A stretch of DNA of 64,000 bases. It comes from CAZMVY01 sp964653435 (GTDB taxonomy: Bacteria; Planctomycetota; Phycisphaerae; UBA1845; PWPN01). A program made the translations under genes and the position numbers. The notes beneath the pieces were generated by a model that saw nothing but the letters and a program-made list of their open reading frames with translations, ran no database searches and was not told the DNA's origin. Of the stretch, positions 35,703-44,300 are shown in pieces (the first letter of the stretch is position 1; every line of letters starts with the position of its first letter). Location: positions 15,609 through 79,608 of the forward strand of contig CAZZFA010000010.1 of the NCBI GenBank assembly GCA_964653435.1. Reading direction: 5' to 3'.

Positions 35703-36638
35703 ATGCGATGCGTTATCGGTTTTCCCCGCGGGCAGGCGTTTGGGGTGGCGTTGTTCGCGGCGCTTGCGGCGGGGTGCCAACAGGATCTCCGGCCGGTGCG
35801 TGTGGGCGTTACGCGGATCGACCTGATCGGGCCGCGGTTCCTGCCCCGGTGGGAACCCCTGCGACTTGATCTGGGCCTGTACCTCGGACCCGGGCGGTTG
35901 CTTCAGTTCGAGGTGCTTACCCCTCGACAGATTCGCGTACATCTCTCGAGCGGTCGCGAGGCATTCGCCCTGGTGAACGCGGCGGAATATGCCGAAGTCT
36001 CGCGGGGCGGTGATGCTACCGTGCTGGCGACCGCCGTGAACGCCGCGGGCAAGACCGAACGAGTGGGTCTTATCGTCACCGGGGTCGATTCACCGATCCA
36101 AAGCCTGGCGGACCTCAAGGGGAAACGTTTCGATTTCGGGCCCAAGGACGATCCGCTGCTGGATACGGCGGCGGTCTGTGCCCTGGCGCGCGCGGGCGTG
36201 AAGCTCAGCGACATCGAGAAGGACAAGCTGCTCGGGCGATACCACCACATCGGCTCGCTGGAGGTGGCGCGGGCCGTGGTGTACAAGAACGTGCCCGCGG
36301 GAATCGTGGACGCGGCGGAATATGAGAAGTGGCCGCCCCACGGCGGCTCGTTTCTGCTGGGCACGGTCTCTCGCGATCAACTGCGGGTGTTGTACCGGAC
36401 GGAGCCGGTGCCGGAGATGGCCGTGGTGGCGTCGAAGCGGGCCGACCCCGCGCTCGTGGAGAAGATCAGAAAGTACTTCCTCGACGACATCAACAGGAAG
36501 CAGCTCGCCGTCTTGAGCTGGCTGGGCGTCAACGGCTTCGTGGCGGCTGATGCGGACCGGTATGCGCCCTTCGCGAAACAGGTGAACGAGGTGTACCCTC
36601 CCGCGTCGCAACCGGAAGAGGCGCCGGTTGAGCCCTGA
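35703..36638 (+). CDS. PhnD-like phosphate/phosphonate ABC substrate-binding lipoprotein
   Basis: 311 residues. Signal VALFAALAAGC (lipobox Cys near 25). The mature protein has a type II periplasmic-binding fold of the PhnD class: ALVNAAEYAEV near 92, GVDSPIQSLADLKGKRFDFG (the strong 'sl.DLkGk..af' motif) near 140, RYHHIGSLEVARAVVYKNVP-like, VDAAEYE, LRVLYRTEPVPEM, and KIRKYFLDDI. GGAGGAGG precedes the ATG. No ABC permease or ATPase lies nearby, so the ligand and partner transporter are unknown. Such orphan PhnD-like proteins often act as sensors or scavenging receptors (inference). Confidence 0.8.
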   Translation: MRCVIGFPRGQAFGVALFAALAAGCQQDLRPVRVGVTRIDLIGPRFLPRWEPLRLDLGLYLGPGRLLQFEVLTPRQIRVHLSSGREAFALVNAAEYAEVSRGGDATVLATAVNAAGKTERVGLIVTGVDSPIQSLADLKGKRFDFGPKDDPLLDTAAVCALARAGVKLSDIEKDKLLGRYHHIGSLEVARAVVYKNVPAGIVDAAEYEKWPPHGGSFLLGTVSRDQLRVLYRTEPVPEMAVVASKRADPALVEKIRKYFLDDINRKQLAVLSWLGVNGFVAADADRYAPFAKQVNEVYPPASQPEEAPVEP

Positions 36639-36728
36639 TCTCTGTGGGAAGCGCGCGCAGGACCGATGTTCGCGACGTGAGCATGGGGTGGCGGTCTGCG
36701 CAAGATGAGCGGATCGGGTCGCGCGGGG

Positions 36729-36929
36729 TCAGAACCCCACTGTCGCCACCGCCGTGGCGATGTTGTCGTAGCAGAACGACATCCATCCCCCTGCCTGTTG
36801 GATGGCGGCGACCGACACCAGGATGATCACTGCCAGCATGATTGCATACTCGGTGGCGGTGGGGCCGTCCGTCGAGTGCACAAACTTCGCGAGCCGTGTG
36901 CGCCGCAATCGATTCATCAGACCGGTCAT
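36729..36929 (-). CDS. Flp-type pilin subunit (TadA-dependent), orphan
   Basis: 66 residues. A basic N-terminus (MNRLRRTRLAKFVHSTDGPT) precedes the Flp/Fap signature ATEYAIMLAVIILVSVAAIQ: mature Glu-Tyr after the prepilin cleavage site, followed by a single hydrophobic helix. Length is normal. GGAGGG precedes the ATG, and a promoter lies at 37024-37052. No tad/cpa assembly genes (cpaABCEF, tadA) are in the window; the machinery must be elsewhere if the pilin is used. Confidence 0.85.
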   Translation of the reverse strand: MTGLMNRLRRTRLAKFVHSTDGPTATEYAIMLAVIILVSVAAIQQAGGWMSFCYDNIATAVATVGF

Positions 36930-37023
36930 TCTCTGCCCTCCGACTGGAAGGGTCGGGCCTCGGCGTTCCCCGGCTGCCCGACGTACGGGCGCATCCGCAA
37001 CACGGGTGCATCTGCGCTTCGGG

Positions 37024-37052
37024 AACATACGATTGGATTCGGGGGCGGTCAA
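37024..37052 (-). promoter_or_regulatory. Promoter for the Flp pilin gene
   Basis: Reverse strand TTGACC (37052-37047), 17-nt spacer, TATGTT (37029-37024). Leader about 88 nt. The remaining sequence up to 37395 (about 340 bp) shows no supportable feature. Confidence 0.6.
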
Positions 37053-37395
37053 GGTGGAGAAGAGATTATGTCTGAGCCGGGCGGTCGATGCGTGCGGGCG
37101 CAGCCGATAACGGAGCGGCGGCCCGAGAATGTGCGCGGCGAGCCGTCCCTTTCGCACATGCGGAGCGGTTCCGATAAGCGCGAGGGCTGGTCCGCGTGTC
37201 GTTCAACACACGTTCGGCCAAACACCTGCCCGGGGTTTTCGGTCATCGGCGGGCGATCTGGCAGGTGTATGCCTGCGGGCCTCGCCGTGCTGCGGACGTT
37301 TCCGATCGGACGGTTGCGGGTCCGGTGCACAATCTCGCCGTGGTTCTGTTGCTCATGCGGGGATGGCGACCGCCGAGGCCGCACCAGTCGAAGGG

Positions 37396-38805
37396 CTACG
37401 CAGGCACAAGAGCGCTTGATGCCGCGGGGCGTGTCTCGATGCCGGCCTTCCAGAGGGCTTCCAGAGCCAGCAGCAGCATAAGGACTTCGAGGATGGCCAT
37501 GGCCGCGTGGGTGGCCGTGTACTCGGGCCAGATGAACCAGTTCACCTGATGCTGGAGCCAGCGCCAGGGCGGATAGTAAAAGGGTGTGACGTACACGATA
37601 TTGAGCATCGTGGTGAGGGAAGCGAGGGTGCCGTAGAGATACCACCGGCGGTTCCACAGGACCGCAGCGCAGGAGAGCGCTACCGCCGGGACGCTGTATC
37701 GTTCGTGCATTTCCGTGCACAGGTTGAAGAACGCCCAGGCGGCGGCGGCGCAGGCCAGGACGAGGCTTTCCGGTCGGCGTCGGGCGAGGCGCCATCGCCA
37801 GACGATGACGGCGAGGGCGCATCCGAACGCCAGCAGCCCCAGCGTGCGGTAGCTGATCAGGCCGAGCAGGCGATGGGTATCCGCAGGGAAGTCGCGAAGG
37901 GAGGGGGACTTGTTCCACGGGCGGGTGAGCAGCCACCAGAGGTTCATCGCGTTGAGTGTGGTTCGGGCGTACTCGCCGCCGACGACGGTAAAGTACCCGC
38001 GGTAGAACTGCACGAGGTTGTCCGTAACGGCCGCGAAGGCGACGACCCCGGCGACGGTGACGGCCGTCGCAAGCAGGAGGCGCCGGATATGGGGCGCCCA
38101 CACGGCGCGCCACTCGATGATGATCGCCGCAAGGAGGACGGGGACGGCGCAGACGGCCTGCGCCTTGAGCGAGACGGCCAGTACCACGGCCGCCGCCAGC
38201 ATGACGGGCCGTCGGGTGCAGTAGGCGAAGACGGCTGCGATGAGGAACGTGGACAGGATGGTGTCGGTCTGACCGTAGTATGCACCGTCATAGAGGATCG
38301 CGGGGCTGAAGAGGTAGAACGCCGCGATTGCGATGGCGGACCATCTCCGCCCCTGTTGGCGGGCCCAGGCGAAGAGGATGATCCCGGCCGCCAGGTCGGC
38401 GAGGATCGCCGGAGACTTGTACAGCATCGTGATCGGCCGCACCCGCTCAAGATTGAACTCATCAATGGGCACGCGGATGTTGCCGGGCAGATGAAGCGCC
38501 CCGTGCAGCCAGAAGAGCAGCCGGGTGATGCTCAGGTAGAGGGGGGGGTGATTCGGAATCCGGATCGGCGGTTCCCGGGTGAACGGCGTCCACTCCATAT
38601 CCCGGACGGCCCAGGCCTGGAAGCAGAGCAGATCGCCCAGGTGGCCTTTCCACCACGCCAGATGCACGCGGAAACCCGCCGCAAGCAACAGGAGCAGGAT
38701 CAGGGCCGGCCACAGGCCGCGGGTGCGTGTCGCCGGCGCTGCCGCCGTTGCGGGGCGGCTGCCATCCTCCGCTGCCTCACGGATACAGGCGGCGTGCGTG
38801 CGCAT
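37396..38805 (-). CDS. GT-C fold membrane mannosyltransferase-like protein
   Basis: 469 residues with about 9-11 helices. The first periplasmic loop contains GHLGDLLCFQAWAV and REPPIRIPNHPPLYL, a pattern of DUF2029/PIG-M-like mannosyltransferases that use polyprenyl-phosphate sugar. Later features are LFSPAILYDGAYYGQTDTIL (a Y-G-Q-x-D motif shared by this family) and NLCTEMHERYSVP, the 'HERY' signature also seen in GT-C proteins. ATG 38805 is the only good start. It is divergent to the UvrA locus. Predicted role: mannosyl or related transfer on the periplasmic side, for a surface glycan. Confidence 0.82.
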   Translation of the reverse strand: MRTHAACIREAAEDGSRPATAAAPATRTRGLWPALILLLLLAAGFRVHLAWWKGHLGDLLCFQAWAVRDMEWTPFTREPPIRIPNHPPLYLSITRLLFWLHGALHLPGNIRVPIDEFNLERVRPITMLYKSPAILADLAAGIILFAWARQQGRRWSAIAIAAFYLFSPAILYDGAYYGQTDTILSTFLIAAVFAYCTRRPVMLAAAVVLAVSLKAQAVCAVPVLLAAIIIEWRAVWAPHIRRLLLATAVTVAGVVAFAAVTDNLVQFYRGYFTVVGGEYARTTLNAMNLWWLLTRPWNKSPSLRDFPADTHRLLGLISYRTLGLLAFGCALAVIVWRWRLARRRPESLVLACAAAAWAFFNLCTEMHERYSVPAVALSCAAVLWNRRWYLYGTLASLTTMLNIVYVTPFYYPPWRWLQHQVNWFIWPEYTATHAAMAILEVLMLLLALEALWKAGIETRPAASSALVPA

Positions 38806-38847
38806 GGAGAATCCCGCCGGGGCGCTCGGCGACGACCCGCCGAGCGT

Positions 38848-38875
38848 TTGTCTTCGCCTTGCGTGCCGGTAGAAT
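38848..38875 (+). promoter_or_regulatory. Possible promoter for the UvrA locus
   Basis: TTGTCT (38848-38853), 16-nt spacer, TAGAAT (38870-38875), about 100 bp before the first start codon at 38974. Confidence 0.4.
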
Positions 38876-38973
38876 AACGTGCCGGCGGAGGGACGACAAT
38901 CCGGCGGCGTCGGGCGGCGGTTGCCGGTTCCCGGCGATCAGTCCGAACCGTACGGTGTCGAGGTCGCGGGTGT

Positions 38974-41037
38974 ATGGAGCCGGCGAAGATCGTTATTCGG
39001 GGAGCGCGCGTCCACAATCTGCGCAACGTGTCGCTGGATCTGCCGAGAAACGCACTGATCTGTTTCACGGGGGTTTCGGGCAGCGGTAAGAGCAGCCTCG
39101 CATTCGACACGCTGTATGCGGAAGGGCAGCGGCGGTACATCGAGTCGCTGAGCTCATACGCACGGCAGTTCCTCGGCCAGTTCGCCAAGCCGGATGTGGA
39201 CCAGATCACGGGGCTGTCCCCGTCCATCGCCATCCAGCAGAAGACCGGGGGCTGGAACCCTCGCAGCACCGTCGGCACGATCACTCAGATCAACGACTAT
39301 CTCCGCGTGCTTTTCGCCCGGATCGGCCGTCAGCATTGCCCGAAGTGCGGGCGTCCGATTTCCGCGCAATCGCGCGAGGCGATTCTCGCGCGGATCGGGG
39401 AATTGCCGCAGGGTACGCACTTCCTGGTGCTGGCGCCGGTCGTGCGCGGGCAGAAGGGCGAACATCGTGATCTCCTCAGCGACATGCGCCGGCGGGGATA
39501 TGTGCGTGCCCGGATCGACGGCCGCGTGGAGGAAATCGAGTCCCTCCGTTCGCTCGACGGGAAGGTTCGCCACGACATCGAGATCGTCATCGACCGCCTG
39601 ACGCGGAACGGCGACAACCGGGCGCGGCTGGCGGAGGCGGTCGAGAAGGCACTGGAACTCGGCGAAGGTACGCTGATCATTGCCGCCGCGAAGGAGGGGG
39701 CGTCCCTCTCGGATCGAGGCGGGCGTGCCGCCGGACAGGGCGCCGCGGAGGGCCGCGGGCCGCATCGTCGGTCGAAGCCCGCATCCGGGGATCTCGTCCT
39801 CTCGTCGAAGTACGCCTGCACCGACTGCGGAATCGGTTTCGAGCCGCCCTCGCCGCAACTGCTGAGCTTCAACTCGCCAATCGGCATGTGCCTCCGATGC
39901 GATGGGATCGGCACATCGTACGAGTTCGACCCCGAGCTGCTCGTGCCGGATCCCAACCTGAACTTCCTCTCGCCGTGCATTGCGCCGATGCGGACGACCC
40001 CGGGCCGGTGGCGCCGGCACATCTATCAGGGGGTTGCGAAGCATCTGGGCATCAACCTGCTCACCCCGTGGAAGGATCTGCCGGAACAGGCGCGGCATGC
40101 GCTGCTCTATGGCACGGGCGACGAGCACATTGCGTTCGAGTGGCGGGGTTTCGGCGGCACCTGGCGTCACGGCGGAACGTTCGAGGGCGTCATCGCGGAG
40201 CTGGAGGAGAAGTACCGCAAGGCGAAGGCCGGCTCCGTCCGCGCCTATTACGAAAAGTATATGCGAGTGCGCCAGTGCAAGGAGTGCAACGGGGCGCGGC
40301 TCAACCCGCAGGCGCTGGCCGTCCGGATCCAGGGGAAAAACATTCACGAAGTGGGCGAGATGTCGATCCGCCAGGCGCGGCAGTTCTTCGCGGATCTTCC
40401 TCTGACGCCGACGGAGGCGGTGATCGCGGAGGATGTCCTCAGGGAGATTCGCGGGCGACTGGAGTTCCTCGAAGACGTGGGGCTCGATTACCTCACGTTG
40501 AACCGTACCGCACCGAGCCTCTCGGGCGGCGAATCGCAGCGGATTCGCCTGGCCGGGCAGATCGGCTGCGGGCTCGTGGGGGTCCTGTACGTACTGGACG
40601 AACCGTCGATCGGGCTGCATGCGCGGGACAACCGGCGGCTGCTGGATTCCCTGGTTCGCCTCCGCGACATGGGCAACACGGTGATCGTCGTCGAACACGA
40701 CGAAGAGACGATGCGCTCGGCGGACCTGATTGTGGACTTCGGCCCGGGGCCGGGCGTCCGCGGCGGCGAAGTCGTGGCGGTCGGGACGCTGGACGAATTG
40801 GCGAAGGAGACGAAGAGCATCACGGCGGACTACCTCACGGGGCGCACGTGCATCGAGGTGCCGGCGCGTCGTCGACCGATCAGCGTCGCAGACCGTTCCC
40901 CTTCCGACGGCCGCGAAGCGGCGGCAGACGGCGCTGCGGGGCGCAAGCGCGGGGTCGCCCGAATCCCGGAGACGACCGTTGCGAAGGGGCGAAAGAGGCG
41001 GCCGCGGCAGCGGGGGACGCAGGAGGGTCAGTCATGA
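38974..41037 (+). CDS. UvrA N-terminal half (first nucleotide-binding domain) as a separate protein
   Basis: 687 residues. UvrA is the damage-recognition ATPase of nucleotide excision repair. This ORF carries only the first ABC half: Walker A GVSGSGKSSLAFDTLYAEGQ (near 32), the UvrB-binding region (PSIAIQQKTGGWNPRSTVGT), a zinc module CPKCGRPI…CTDCGIGF…CLRCDGIG, a CKECNGARLNP element, signature LSGGESQRIRLAGQ, Walker B YVLDEPSIGLHARD and HD switch. It then ends with a basic tail (RKRRPRQRG) at the linker where UvrA normally enters its second half. Its stop codon overlaps the next ATG (ATGA). NBD2 occurs 350 bp later in another gene. See findings on the split. Confidence 0.88.
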   Translation: MEPAKIVIRGARVHNLRNVSLDLPRNALICFTGVSGSGKSSLAFDTLYAEGQRRYIESLSSYARQFLGQFAKPDVDQITGLSPSIAIQQKTGGWNPRSTVGTITQINDYLRVLFARIGRQHCPKCGRPISAQSREAILARIGELPQGTHFLVLAPVVRGQKGEHRDLLSDMRRRGYVRARIDGRVEEIESLRSLDGKVRHDIEIVIDRLTRNGDNRARLAEAVEKALELGEGTLIIAAAKEGASLSDRGGRAAGQGAAEGRGPHRRSKPASGDLVLSSKYACTDCGIGFEPPSPQLLSFNSPIGMCLRCDGIGTSYEFDPELLVPDPNLNFLSPCIAPMRTTPGRWRRHIYQGVAKHLGINLLTPWKDLPEQARHALLYGTGDEHIAFEWRGFGGTWRHGGTFEGVIAELEEKYRKAKAGSVRAYYEKYMRVRQCKECNGARLNPQALAVRIQGKNIHEVGEMSIRQARQFFADLPLTPTEAVIAEDVLREIRGRLEFLEDVGLDYLTLNRTAPSLSGGESQRIRLAGQIGCGLVGVLYVLDEPSIGLHARDNRRLLDSLVRLRDMGNTVIVVEHDEETMRSADLIVDFGPGPGVRGGEVVAVGTLDELAKETKSITADYLTGRTCIEVPARRRPISVADRSPSDGREAAADGAAGRKRGVARIPETTVAKGRKRRPRQRGTQEGQS

Positions 41038-41393
41038 ACGAAGCGGAGCGCCTGGGCCGCAAGCTCCTGGAGGTTTGCCGGCTCTGCGGGGCGGGTTGCG
41101 CCGCGATGTCGCCGGCCGATCGGGCCGCCCGGATGACACGCGAGCAGGCCCGGACACCGGCGGAGGTCTGGCGGGCGCGATTCTACGCATCGGTCGAAGC
41201 CCTGTGTGACGCGGTCGAGCACTCCGGGATGGCCAATGTGATTGACGGGGCGAGCGGCTGGAAGGGGGTTGACATGAGTGGTACGAGCACGATCGGCCCC
41301 GGCGCGAGTGCGGGCACGACGCCGCGTTGTCGCCCGGCGTCGCGGCGCAGCGCCCGGTGCTGCTGCTCGTCCTTGCTCCTTTCCCGGGGATGA
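41034..41393 (+). CDS. 119-residue ORF placed between the split UvrA halves
   Basis: It starts with an ATGA overlap to the upstream UvrA gene and ends with another ATGA overlap to the downstream one. The N-terminal 75 residues look like real protein: MNEAERLGRKLLEVCRLCGA continuing GCAAMSP, then RMTREQARTPAEVWRARFYA, SVEALCDAVEHSGMANVIDG, with a C-x-x-C-x-x-x-C cluster. Residues about 80-119 are Ser/Thr/Arg-rich and low complexity. No family recognised. It could be a spacer protein, a recruitment factor, or a remnant of the UvrA interdomain linker read in a shifted frame. Third-position GC is high throughout, so codon use does not decide. Confidence 0.5.
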   Translation: MNEAERLGRKLLEVCRLCGAGCAAMSPADRAARMTREQARTPAEVWRARFYASVEALCDAVEHSGMANVIDGASGWKGVDMSGTSTIGPGASAGTTPRCRPASRRSARCCCSSLLLSRG

Positions 41394-44300
41394 CTGTGCC
41401 GATGGCCTGCGAGCCCGTACCAATCTGCTCCAACCCCGACGGCGACGTGAAGTGGCTCGTCGTGCGCGGCGCCGCGCACAACAACCTCAAGGATATCGAC
41501 GTTTTCATTCCACTCGGGCGTTTCGTGTGCGTTACCGGGGTCTCCGGCAGCGGCAAGAGCAGCCTGGTCAACGACATCCTCTGGCCGGCCCTGGCCCGCA
41601 AGCTTAACGGCGCCGAGGCGCCCGCTCCCGGCCGGTATCGCGAGATCCTCGGCACGCAGTACCTCGACAAGGTGATCGACATCGACCAGTCGCCGATCGG
41701 TCGCACGCCGCGCAGCAACCCGGCAACGTACATCAAGGTCTTCGACGAGATCCGCGACCTGTATGCGAAGCTGCCGGACAGCAAGGTTCGCGGTTACCAG
41801 CCCGGTCGGTTCAGCTTCAACGTCAAGACCGGCGAGGCCGGCGGCGGACGGTGCGAGGCCTGTGAGGGCAACGGCGCCAACCGCATGGAGATGGACTTTC
41901 TCGCGGACGTCTGGGTGACCTGTCCGGTCTGTTCCGGCCGGCGCTTCAGCCGCGAGACCCTTCAGGTGCGGTTCAAGGGCAAGAGCATCGCCGACGTGCT
42001 GGAGATGGACGTTCAGCAGGCACTGGAGCACTTCGCGAACATCCCGAAGATCGTCTCCATGCTGCAGACGCTCCACGATGTCGGGATGGACTACATCAAG
42101 CTCGGCCAGTCGAGCACGACGCTTTCCGGCGGCGAGGCGCAGCGGATCAAGCTCGCGCGTGAGCTGGTGAAGCGATCGACCGGCCGGACGCTCTACCTGC
42201 TCGATGAGCCGACAACCGGCCTGCACTTCGACGACATCCGGAAGCTTCTGAAGGTCCTGCACGGATTCGTCGACGCGGGCAACACGGTCCTCGTCATCGA
42301 GCACAACCTGGACGTCATCAAGACGGCGGACTGGATCATCGACCTGGGTCCGGAGGGCGGCGAGGCCGGCGGTCGGATCGTGGCGGAGGGAACGCCGGAG
42401 CAGGTAGCGGCGGTGCCGGCTTCGTACACGGGGCAGGCCTTACGGACGGTTCTGGGCAAGGCACGAACCGACGAAGCGGCGAAGCGGCGAGCGCAAAGGA
42501 CCCTCACCCCGTCCCTCTCCCCTGCAGGGAGAGGCGGACGGCGCGCCGGAATAACGGAAAAACGGCCTGACGGAATGACGGACAGCGTGACCGTCGTGGG
42601 TGCCCGCGAGCACAATCTGAAGGATCTGACCGTCAGTTTCCCGCGCGGTCGGACGACCGTGTGCACCGGCGTCTCCGGCAGCGGCAAGAGCAGCTTTGCC
42701 CTGGACACCGTCTACGCCGAGGGGCAGCGGCGCTATGTGGAATCGCTCAGCGCCTACGCGCGACAATTCCTCGGCCAGCTCGCCAGGCCGCGGGTGGACC
42801 ATGTGTACGGGCTGTCGCCGGCGATCAGCATTGAGCAGAAGACGGCCGGCAAGTCTCCCCGCTCTACCGTCGGCACGGTTACGGAAATCTACGACTATCT
42901 GCGGGTTCTGTGGGCGAGGCTCGGGCAGCCCTACTGTCCGAAATGCAACATCCCGATCGGCGCGCAGACGAGCGAGGAGATCATCGCGCGGGTCATGGAG
43001 CGTCCCGAGGGCAGCCGCTTGCTCCTGTGCGCGCCGGTCGAGCGAACGGGGTCCGAGACCTGGGCCCAGCTCTTCGAGCGCGAGCGAAACAACGGGTTCG
43101 CCCGCGTCCGCGTGGACGGCCGGCTGTATGACCTGGCCGATCCGCCGGAGCTGGACGGCCGGCGGAAATACGACGTGCAGATTGTCGTCGACCGCGTCGT
43201 GGTCCGGGCGGCCGCCCGCTCTCGCATCGCCGACAGCGTGGAGCAGGCACTTGCGCTCGGCGACGGCTGGATCGTGGTCGTGGAAGCAGGTGACGAAGCG
43301 ACGAAGCGAGGAAGCGACGAAGGGAAGGAAGGGAAGATGCGGGTTCCCGGTGCGCGAGAGGATGGCTCCGCATCACCCGGACCCCGGACCGCGGACCGCG
43401 GAACCCGTTTCTCGCAGCGTCGTTCCTGCACCCGATGCGGCACGAGCTACGAGGACCTCTCGCCGCATCACTTCTCGTTCAACAGCCGGCTCGGCTGGTG
43501 CCCCACCTGCGAAGGACTCGGAACGCAGGAAGGAACCAGCGCCGACGCGATCGTCGTTGCGCCGGGCCGGGCGATTCTCGACGGGGCGATCGCCGGCTGG
43601 GAGAAGCTCGACGACATGCCGGAGCTGGTTTCCGTGATTCGCGCGGTGGCGCGGCACGCCGGGTTCGATCCGCAGACGCCGTGGAATCGGCTGCCCGCCT
43701 CGGCACAGCGGGCGATTCTGTACGGTCTGGGCGAGACGTGGCTCGACGCGGATTGCCTCGGCCCCGGTGTGCGAGTGCAGTGGAAAGGTTTCTTCCCGGC
43801 CATCGACGAGGCGGTGCGCACGAGCTGGCAGTATCGCCAGCGTCTTTCGCATCTGATGGGCGAGGTGCCGTGCCGGCGCTGCCGGGGCGGCCGGCTTCGC
43901 GAGGATGCGGCGGCCGTGCGCCTCGGCGGCAGGACGCTGCCGGAGGTGTGCTTCATGCCGCTCGGCGAGGCGTACCGGTTCTTTTCGGAGTTTCGACTCG
44001 ATCCGCGCGAGAAGCAGATCGCCGGCGAGGTGCTGCACGAAGTCACGTCGCGGTTGAAGTTCCTGGTGGACGTGGGGCTGGACTATGTCACGCTGCATCG
44101 GGCGGCGCCGACGCTCTCCGGCGGAGAATCGCAGCGCATCCGTCTCGCCTCGCAGATCGGCAGCGGCCTGACCGGCGTGCTGTACGTGCTCGACGAGCCG
44201 ACGATCGGTCTGCACCCGCGCGACAATCTGCGGCTGATCAACGCCCTGCGGCACCTGCGGGATCTCGGCAACACGCTGCTGATGGTCGAGCACGACCGCG

